14,849 nt of DNA from Candidatus Bathyarchaeota archaeon (lineage in GTDB: Archaea; Thermoproteota; CALKCG01; B24; JAGTQN01): assembly GCA_018396395.1 (NCBI GenBank), contig JAGTQN010000033.1, positions 1 through 14,849 of the forward strand, given 5' to 3'. Position 1 is the first letter of the stretch; every line of letters starts with the position of its first letter. The notes under the pieces were generated by a model. That model worked only from the letters and a program-made list of their open reading frames with translations, did no database searches and was not told the origin of the DNA. Position numbers and translations under genes: made by a program. This document shows positions 7,590 to 12,539 of this stretch, piece by piece.

Positions 7590-7735
7590 GGTGCTGTAAC
7601 CTTAAGCCTTAGGGGAGCCCCATCTCCCTCGATTTCCTATGAAACCATTCGAGGGGAATAGGGCTCCTAGGCAGATTGTGAAGTATGCTATTCGATTTAC
7701 TTATACCTTTCACGTCTATCCTTAAGGAAGGCTCC
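7590..7735 (+). repeat. Repeat copy A: 21-bp motif plus about 125 bp related to copy B
   Basis: It begins with GGTGCTGTAACCTTAAGCC (7590 onward) and continues through sequence that aligns with 9866-10004 at roughly 75-80 percent by eye, including shared TCCTATGAAA and TTCGATTTAC blocks and a final TCCTTAAG. It can fold: GGAGCCC (7614-7620) pairs with GGGCTCC (7661-7667), and inside it CCCTCGA (7626-7632) pairs with TCGAGGG (7649-7655) across a 5x5 internal loop. A TATA-like CTTATATG sits about 25 bp before the motif, so transcription as a small RNA is conceivable. It is not coding: substitutions against copy B do not follow codon positions, and there is an indel. Confidence 0.7.
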
Positions 7736-7746
7736 ATGCGGATCCT

Positions 7747-7796
7747 CCGCACCCGAACCCCTTACTATGCTAAGCCTCGTGGAGGAGGCGGTGCGG
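7747..7796. repeat. G/C-rich hairpin region between repeat copies A and D
   Basis: CCGCACC (7747-7753) pairs with GGTGCGG (7790-7796), enclosing a smaller GCCTC/GAGGC stem. It is G/C rich compared with the surrounding spacer. Together with copy A it gives the 7590-7817 segment several potential nested stems. The remainder up to 7940 shows no gene. Confidence 0.4.
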
Positions 7797-7817
7797 AAGG
7801 CTTAAGGTCACAGCATC
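7797..7817 (-). repeat. Repeat copy D: 21-bp motif, inverted
   Basis: The complement reads GATGCTGTGACCTTAAGCC plus TT, 19 of 21 matching copy A. It faces copy A as an inverted partner 228 bp end to end. Beyond the motif no similarity to A or B is evident. No target-site duplication is seen at the outer ends. Confidence 0.65.
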
Positions 7818-7940
7818 AAAAAAGTCTTCTGGGTCTTAAGCTGTTTGATGCTAAGACGTTAAGATTAATCCTTCAAATATTAGACTCCCCTAAAGGGAAG
7901 CTGAAGCCATTTGAAAATGGAGGGAACCATAGGAAAAGAA

Positions 7941-7951
7941 AGTTAAAAACG
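7941..7951 (+). promoter_or_regulatory. TATA-like box of the metallopeptidase gene
   Basis: AGTTAAAAACG is centred about 25 bp before TTG 7971, which would make the message leaderless and supports that start. Confidence 0.4.
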
Positions 7952-7970
7952 TCCTTTCGCGTTTTAGATA

Positions 7971-9761
7971 TTGAAACCAGATTTGGATCTTAGACTTCCC
8001 TCCATCGCTAGGAATTCCCTCTTCTTAGTAGTCCTTACGCTACTTTTCCTTATCTCCCCAATCACCCTTTATCCAGCAATCTCAGCAGAGGCTGGAGTGC
8101 CCAAATACCTTTATCTTTATGATATTGACACCGAGGGGAATACGGCCATTAAAGTAAACTTCTTCCACGAAACTTCGAACGAGAAGGAATCTTCATGGCT
8201 GATAGTCCCATCCTTCGTTCCATGGAGGAACGAGACTATTCAGGGAGGGATTCTTTCCTTCGCTATTAAGCCTATTTTGATCGGCGAAAAAGAGGATCCC
8301 TTCTGGAGGAACTATACCTTCTCCTACTTTCCAACGAAAGGCATCTTTAATCTCACTTTATCCTTTTGGATAGAACAGTACGCTTACATCATAGAACCAC
8401 ACGGTTTCTTTCTATCTTCCCAGATAGGATATAGCCCTTCTGCCCAGGGATCCGCCATCATTCTACTGCCTAGAGGGGCAAGGGTAAGTAGCTCCGGCAT
8501 TCGCTTGATCGACTATTCATCAGGAGCCATCCTTTCGCCATCGTCCCTTAAGATTTCTAGCCTTGACGATAGGATCGAGGTCCGTTGCGGAACAAGGTAC
8601 TCAAGCCGTTTAGCCATCTACTTTACGGAGCCAGGAAGGGATGCTGAAATACGCATCTATACCCTTGGAAGGTTCTCTGTTCAAACTGCAAGCCGTTATG
8701 AAGGGAAAGCCTGGAACTTCCTTAGGCTTTATAACAATAGCTATCCAATCCTTTCAGATGTCTTTGGTGTTTCCTTAGAGAAGGTGAATGTGACGCTTTT
8801 CATACCTACCATGGATCAGTTCCTATCTGGTTTAGGAGGCTTTGTCCCCTTCTCCGAGACTACGGGGCCAGGCTTCGTAAATCTAAACATGTTTTATTTC
8901 AGAAAGGTTTCTGGCTTCATCGAGATTATTGCCCTCCATGAACTCGTCCATCACTTCGTGTGGGCAGTGGGCTTTTCTCCGAGGAAGCTATGGATTCATG
9001 AAGGGATGGCCGAATACTTCAGCATCGAGGTGGCAAGGCTTTTGGGACTTGAAGAAGGGGCTCAAGAGCATGAAGATTCCCTTCAAGAAGTTTCGAAGAA
9101 GTTAGGAAATGCGTTAGGCTTTGTCCAAGGCTGGGGAACCTATCAGACTTCTGGAAACACAGAATACTATGCAGCCTCTTGGAAGATCTTCAAAACCCTT
9201 GGGGACAATTACGGAGGTCTCGAATTTTATAAGCGCTTTTTCAAGGAGCTAAAGTCCTTCAAGAAAGATTTGGAGGACTCCGTGATAGTTACAGCCTTAG
9301 GACTTGCCGCTGGAGATGTAGCTACCATCTGCGATCGGTTCAAAGGCTGGGGTTTCCAAAACGTTGTGGATGTGGAAAATCTACAAACGATCCTTAGCGA
9401 AGCTAAGGGAAAGGTTTCAGGCCTGAGCGTCTTTCTTCAGCCTAGCAAGGCTTTGGCCGATCTATTACTGAGGAGGGCTGAAGCAGCCCTTAAAAGCGGG
9501 GATTATACCTTCGCCATAAAGCAAGTCGAATACGCCCTCTTCTTCGTAACCTATGCCTTCCAGGTCACCCTCCTAACCTTTCTTGGCGCTACCCTTGGAG
9601 TAGTGGGCGTCTATTGGTATCTAAGGCTTAGGAAGGCTGTTGTTAAGCCTTCCATACCCTACTATCCAATACCCTCCGAGCCATCCTTCTGTTCTCGATG
9701 CGGTACCAAGTTTCCTCCCAACGCCATCTATTGTCCAGAGTGTGGTCGAAGGCGAAGGTAA
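7971..9761 (+). CDS. Membrane-anchored gluzincin-type zinc metallopeptidase with C-terminal zinc ribbon
   Basis: The 596-residue protein starts at TTG 7971 with a signal peptide or anchor (hydrophobic residues about 16-33, then AISAEAG). A beta-rich region (about 45-235) precedes a gluzincin-type peptidase domain with HELVH at 323-327 (zinc ligands H323 and H327, catalytic E324) and WIHEGMAEYF at 341-350, whose E344 should be the third ligand. This spacing is like 'peptidase MA' domains, and more distantly M1 aminopeptidases. A helical region (about 400-525) is followed by a transmembrane segment (about 526-550), basic LRLRK, and a four-cysteine zinc ribbon (C574, C577, C588, C591). The likely topology is catalytic part outside and zinc ribbon inside. 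It is flanked by repeat copies A/D upstream and B downstream. Substrate unknown; the downstream partner of the ribbon cannot be inferred. Confidence 0.85.
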   Translation: MKPDLDLRLPSIARNSLFLVVLTLLFLISPITLYPAISAEAGVPKYLYLYDIDTEGNTAIKVNFFHETSNEKESSWLIVPSFVPWRNETIQGGILSFAIKPILIGEKEDPFWRNYTFSYFPTKGIFNLTLSFWIEQYAYIIEPHGFFLSSQIGYSPSAQGSAIILLPRGARVSSSGIRLIDYSSGAILSPSSLKISSLDDRIEVRCGTRYSSRLAIYFTEPGRDAEIRIYTLGRFSVQTASRYEGKAWNFLRLYNNSYPILSDVFGVSLEKVNVTLFIPTMDQFLSGLGGFVPFSETTGPGFVNLNMFYFRKVSGFIEIIALHELVHHFVWAVGFSPRKLWIHEGMAEYFSIEVARLLGLEEGAQEHEDSLQEVSKKLGNALGFVQGWGTYQTSGNTEYYAASWKIFKTLGDNYGGLEFYKRFFKELKSFKKDLEDSVIVTALGLAAGDVATICDRFKGWGFQNVVDVENLQTILSEAKGKVSGLSVFLQPSKALADLLLRRAEAALKSGDYTFAIKQVEYALFFVTYAFQVTLLTFLGATLGVVGVYWYLRLRKAVVKPSIPYYPIPSEPSFCSRCGTKFPPNAIYCPECGRRRR

Positions 9762-9865
9762 ACTTGAAGCATGGTATTCAAAGAAGATTAGAAAACAAAG
9801 GGAAGAATAAGGAGAATAAAGCCTTTCTAAAGGATCGCTCCCTGTCTTTTCAGGATATTTCTAAG

Positions 9866-10004
9866 GGTGCTGCAACCTTAAGCCTTAGGGCGCCTTATCT
9901 CCCTCGATGTCCTATGAAAACCTTCGAGAGGGATAGGAATACTAGATAGATCGTAAAGTAGCCTTTTCGATTTACATATCATAAGTATTCCTTAAGAAGC
10001 TTAA
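9866..10004 (+). repeat. Repeat copy B: 21-bp motif plus about 120 bp related to copy A
   Basis: It starts with GGTGCTGCAACCTTAAGCC (one difference from copy A in the 21-bp motif) and then parallels copy A through TTCGATTTAC to TCCTTAAG. The inner hairpin is kept, with CCCTCGA (9901-9907) against TCGAG-A-GG (9924-9931) with one bulged A; the outer stem of copy A is weaker here. It lies 105 bp downstream of the peptidase stop in the 309-bp spacer before the tRNA. The rest of that spacer holds no gene, only a T-rich stretch on the minus strand that may end the tRNA transcript. Confidence 0.7.
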
Positions 10005-10116
10005 CTTAAGCCCTTCAGGTAGCGCAAGTAAAGAAATAGAATAGTAAGGAAAGTGTCGCCGGTTTAGTTGTGGCGCCGCCGATCGGATTCGAACCGATGA
10101 CCAACGGGTTAACAGC

Positions 10117-10146
10117 CTCAGCCCGGTTGGTGACTTGCCAACTGGT
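10117..10146 (-). other. tRNA-Asn intron 2 (30 nt, between positions 30 and 31)
   Basis: A bulge-helix-bulge motif defines it: 4-bp central helix CAGC/GCTG, 3-nt bulges GGA and AGG, and an inner stem CCAGTTGG/CCAACCGG with one A-C mismatch around loop CAAGTCA. Cutting after the second base of each bulge joins GCGG to G, which completes the anticodon stem. Confidence 0.9.
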
Positions 10147-10168
10147 CCGCTGCTCCACCAGCTGAGCT

Positions 10169-10193
10169 TTCGCCCATTTTTTCTTTTTAATGT
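10169..10193 (-). other. tRNA-Asn intron 1 (25 nt, between positions 8 and 9)
   Basis: Bulge-helix-bulge with central helix CGCC/GGCG, 3-nt bulges GTA and AAA, and inner stem CATT/AATG around a 10-nt A-rich loop. Cutting after the second base of each bulge leaves T8 and A9 directly joined between the acceptor and D stems, the standard sequence at those positions. Confidence 0.92.
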
Positions 10194-10429
10194 ACGGCGG
10201 CAGCTTATAGCGGCGCCGAATAGGGAAGGGCTTTAAGTGATATTTTAAGGTTTAGTAAGGTCTCCTTTTTGAAGGAAATAAGCCCTTACAATTTTTGCCA
10301 ATGCATATAGTTTTTACAAAACGTGCTCTAGGACCCTAGTCTTTTCTTGATTCTCCTTGCCTTCTATAGTTCATCTTGGGCTTAAGTATGGACAAGAGCC
10401 ATGTCCGATAAAGGTTCTTACGGTCTATT

Positions 10430-10462
10430 AAAAATCGAAGATTTTTAGGTTCCCGAAGGAAC
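10430..10462 (-). terminator. Two tandem hairpins downstream of rpl44e
   Basis: Reading the minus strand after the L44e stop, GTTCC-TTCG-GGAAC (10462-10449) is followed by AAAAATC-TTC-GATTTTT (10446-10430). The first has a UUCG tetraloop on a 5-bp stem; the second ends in a U run. This is compatible with transcription termination or 3'-end stabilisation. The remaining spacer to the tRNA shows no gene. Confidence 0.5.
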
Positions 10463-10498
10463 GGAGGCTTAATAATCTATTTTTCGAGGGAAAGTCCT

Positions 10499-10777
10499 TT
10501 AATCGGCTAGTTCAACTTTCTTAAGGCGTGTACCCTTTCTCTGAAGGGTATAACCACAAACTCTGCATCGAAGGCGGAGAACCTCCTTCTTGGAGGTTTT
10601 TGCGGGCCTCTTTAGTTCTGGAAACTTTTGCCCTCCATAGCCGTGAGTATCCTTCTCATGGTGTATGGCACCATGGCTAAGGGCCCTCTGCTTTCCTGCT
10701 TTGTAGATGGAAACGGTGTGCTCAGTCTTCTTATCGCATTTTGGGCAATAGGTATTGATGACCTTTGGGACCTTCAC
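10499..10777 (-). CDS. rpl44e: 50S ribosomal protein L44e
   Basis: A large-subunit zinc-ribbon protein located near the E site. The 92 residues begin MKVPKVINTYCPKCDKKTEH, with the paired zinc cysteines C11/C14 and C71/C74 (RCRVCGYTLQRKG) and the conserved basic, Gly-rich middle (AIHHEKDTHGYGGQKFPELK). The start is GTG 10777; an ATG overlapping it is out of frame. A TATA-like box (complement of 10807-10820) lies about 36 bp upstream. In many archaea rpl44e is followed directly by rps27e; here the tRNA-Asn comes next and no S27e-like frame is seen in the 297-bp gap. Confidence 0.97.
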   Translation of the reverse strand: MKVPKVINTYCPKCDKKTEHTVSIYKAGKQRALSHGAIHHEKDTHGYGGQKFPELKRPAKTSKKEVLRLRCRVCGYTLQRKGTRLKKVELAD

Positions 10778-10806
10778 ATTTCCACGAAAGCTAGTAGGGC
10801 AATACG

Positions 10807-10820
10807 GCTTTATTTAAGGA
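10807..10820 (-). promoter_or_regulatory. TATA-like box of rpl44e
   Basis: The minus strand reads CCTTAAATAAAGCC, a strong archaeal TATA match, with a predicted transcript start about 10 bases before GTG 10777. Repeat copy C lies 26 bp further upstream. Confidence 0.5.
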
Positions 10821-10845
10821 TTACTGAATCTTAATGGGGGGCTAT

Positions 10846-10866
10846 AAGGCTTAAGGTTACAGCACC
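10846..10866 (-). repeat. Repeat copy C: 21-bp motif upstream of rpl44e
   Basis: The complement reads GGTGCTGTAACCTTAAGCC plus TT, identical to copy A over 21 bp, with weaker similarity for about 15 bp more (CCTTA then CCCCAT). It points toward rpl44e and sits just upstream of that gene's TATA box. Confidence 0.7.
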
Positions 10867-10919
10867 TCTTAATGGCTTCTTAACAAAGGCGATGTCATTG
10901 GGGGGAGAATAACGAAGGG

Positions 10920-11142
10920 ATGCTTTCAGGGGTTTCCCTCAAGGAGCCATGCCACAGCCCTTCTGTCCTATGGTTGTCCATTAATAAAGCTCCAAGAATG
11001 TCTCCTCAAAGCCCTATATTCTTTAAATGCAAAGAGCTTCTCCACACCATCAGCCTCTGAAGGACTTTTCGAGCTTCCAAGAGGAGAACTGATCATCGAG
11101 ATTGGCGTTGCTGAAGGTTACACATTCAACTATCTTGACGCG
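10920..11142 (+). other. Probable 5' extension of the 11143-11442 gene, separated by a frameshift
   Basis: The frame of the downstream gene stays open upstream to about 10880 with protein-like sequence (ATALLSYGCPLIKLQECLLK, then GELIIEIGVAEGYTFNYLDA) but has no ATG, GTG or TTG. An ATG at 10920 opens in another frame and would join it if the GGGG run near 10929-10932 had one G fewer, giving MLSGFPSRSHATALL and a total of about 173 residues. Confidence 0.5.
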
Positions 11143-11442
11143 ATGGAGCTGGAAGAGCTCTTAGGCCTTCTGAAGTCACGAGAGCTTCAAATTCTGGACT
11201 TTCTCTTGGTAACATGCTATTATCGCATTAGGGAGGGGAGGAAGGTCCCCCTCCGCTTCGATTATCACTTCCTTCGATTCGAGTTCAAACTTGGAATTTT
11301 AAAGCTGAGTCTATATCACGATAGGGGTCCTAGAAGGGTTCCCTTCGAAGCCCTTCTTCGTATTATTATTGGGGAGGTCAACGAAAAACTGGAGGCTGGA
11401 AAGCTTCCGGCCCTTGAGATAAAAATTCTTCATATCACCTAA
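11143..11442 (+). CDS. Hypothetical protein, conserved-looking
   Basis: This is the uninterrupted part, 99 residues from ATG 11143, of what is probably a longer gene (see 10920-11142). I do not recognise the family. It starts with an acidic helical stretch ELEELLGLLKSRELQILDFL, continues with RIREGRKVPLRFDYHFLRFE and a beta-like LGILKLSLYHDRGPRRVPFE, and ends in a helix and EIKILHIT. No cysteine pairs, P-loop or signal peptide are visible. The composition and lack of competing frames support real coding. The ATG is preceded by coding-like sequence rather than by a Shine-Dalgarno or TATA box, arguing that 11143 is not the native start. Confidence 0.6.
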   Translation: MELEELLGLLKSRELQILDFLLVTCYYRIREGRKVPLRFDYHFLRFEFKLGILKLSLYHDRGPRRVPFEALLRIIIGEVNEKLEAGKLPALEIKILHIT

Positions 11443-11448
11443 AGATTC

Positions 11449-11516
11449 TATTTTATTTTTTTATTTATATGCTACAGAAACGAATAAAATAAAATAAATA
11501 GTTATTCATCGTTTCT
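11449..11516. terminator. Convergent termination region, A/T-rich inverted repeats
   Basis: Just after the plus-strand stop a TTTTATTTTTTTATTTAT run is followed by an A-rich counterpart (AATAAAATAAAATAAATAG), giving T tracts for both strands. GAAACGAATAA and TTATTCATCGTTTC form a bulged stem within it. This suits bidirectional termination between this gene and the kinase-like gene. Confidence 0.5.
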
Positions 11517-11572
11517 CCTTTAGGCTTTAGATAACTTGAATTTTCATGACTTGTAATGAAAATTTTCAGAAT

Positions 11573-12430
11573 TCAAAGGCCGAGACTCTTTAGCGCCTCT
11601 ATAATTTCCTTATTAACCTCCTCAGGGCTCCTTGTACCATCGATGAGGATAATCTTCCCAGGGAACTGGCGTTTATAGAGATCCAAATAGCCCTCCCTTA
11701 CCTTATTTAAAAAGTCCATATTCTCATACCTATCTGGATGTATGGAAGCATTTTTTGCCCTCTTTATCACTTCTTCTGCTGGTATGTCTAAGATGAAGGT
11801 AAAATCTGGCTGGACGATGTTTCGCTCAAATTTTAGAATCCTACTTTCTTCGATGCCCAAGGCTCTTTGATAGGCTAGATGACTTTCGGTCCATCGCTTC
11901 GAGAGGACAAGAAATCGCTTCCCCTTCTGGAGCCATTCTCTTACCTTAAGGTTTTGCCTTGCCCTATCAAGGCTCCAGAGAATCCATGCATATTCTGAGG
12001 AAAGGTTTCCAACGATCTTCACAGAAGGTCGTTCTATGGAGCTTCTATGGCCTCTATCTTCAAGATATGCGCCCACTAGAGCGCCGAGGATTGTTCGGTA
12101 GGAAGGGAGGCTGATTGAAAGGACCTTGAAGGATCTTTCCTCAAGATAGCTCCTAATGGATTTGACGCCAGGAAGACCGTAGGGGTTAAAAGCTTGGGTT
12201 TCCTTCCCAGACTTATCGAGCCCTGCTATAACGATGAAAATTCCTAAGCGCCTCCTAGGAATCGAATCGAGAAGCCCATCAATCGCCATAAAGGCCTCTT
12301 CAAAGATTTGATCGGGAATATCCCTCCTAGAGGCTCTAAGATTTTCGAGAGCTGACTTCTCCATATCCCCCGATACCACTTTTTCTATGGTTGAAAGGAG
12401 TTCCTCGAGTCCTTCTGCCAAAACCTTCAA
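11573..12430 (-). CDS. Thymidylate-kinase-like P-loop kinase with N-terminal extension
   Basis: Thymidylate kinase phosphorylates dTMP to dTDP. The kinase domain (about 62-285) has P-loop GLDKSGKETQ (70-79), LPSYRTILGALVGAYL (109-123, like the dTMP-site segment), SLDRARQ (153-159, the DR motif), KRWTESHLAYQRALG (178-192, like the TESNLAYG block), QPDFTFILDIPAEEVIKR, and a lid-like KNASIHPDRYE (226-236). At 285 residues it is longer than the usual 200-215 because of about 60 helical N-terminal residues. The base after the P-loop lysine is Glu (E77) instead of Ser/Thr, which is unusual. The start TTG 12430 has a good GGAGGA nine bases upstream. It is divergent from the HD gene. It could be a paralogue with another nucleotide substrate. 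Confidence 0.75.
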   Translation of the reverse strand: MKVLAEGLEELLSTIEKVVSGDMEKSALENLRASRRDIPDQIFEEAFMAIDGLLDSIPRRRLGIFIVIAGLDKSGKETQAFNPYGLPGVKSIRSYLEERSFKVLSISLPSYRTILGALVGAYLEDRGHRSSIERPSVKIVGNLSSEYAWILWSLDRARQNLKVREWLQKGKRFLVLSKRWTESHLAYQRALGIEESRILKFERNIVQPDFTFILDIPAEEVIKRAKNASIHPDRYENMDFLNKVREGYLDLYKRQFPGKIILIDGTRSPEEVNKEIIEALKSLGL

Positions 12431-12503
12431 TATTGGGGTCCTCCTTTAAAACTCCTAGGCTTTTACATCGAACTCATCTCTAGAGAAAGCCCATCCTCAT
12501 AAA

Positions 12504-12515
12504 ACTATTTTAATG
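12504..12515 (+). promoter_or_regulatory. TATA-like box of the HD-domain gene
   Basis: ACTATTTTAATG is centred about 31 bp before ATG 12540, predicting a leader of only a few bases. The 109-bp spacer is shared with the kinase-like gene on the other strand. Confidence 0.4.
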
Positions 12516-12539
12516 TAACTTTGCTATAATAAGAAATTG

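Larger units (their letters stand above)
10071..10201 (-). tRNA. tRNA-Asn (GTT) with two introns and encoded CCA
   Basis: Removing 10169-10193 and 10117-10146 leaves a perfect 76-nt tRNA: acceptor GCCGCCG/CGGCGGC (7 bp), T8 A9, D stem GCTC/GAGC, anticodon stem GCGGG/CCCGT (one G-U), anticodon loop CTGTTAA (GTT, Asn), 5-nt variable loop, T stem ATCGG/CCGAT around TTCGAAT, discriminator G and encoded CCA (10071-10073). Without removing the introns neither the acceptor nor the anticodon stem can form. Upstream on the minus strand an A/T-rich block near 10229-10250 may hold the promoter. The two introns lie after tRNA positions 8 and 30, both non-canonical (the usual archaeal site is 37/38). The gene is not split or permuted: 5' and 3' halves are in normal order. 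Confidence 0.95.

Noticed and set aside
7685..7993. 102-codon plus-strand open frame between Alba and the peptidase
   Set aside because: It runs through repeat copy A, the G/C-rich hairpin and copy D, overlaps the peptidase start, and has no protein-like composition or ribosome site.
9698..9949. 83-codon open frame overlapping the end of the peptidase gene and repeat copy B
   Set aside because: It begins in another frame of the zinc-ribbon coding sequence. Its tail is repeat B, whose differences from copy A ignore codon positions.
10071..10201. Split or permuted tRNA gene
   Set aside because: The acceptor halves appear in normal order within 131 bp, and both extra segments are bounded by bulge-helix-bulge motifs, so ordinary introns explain everything.
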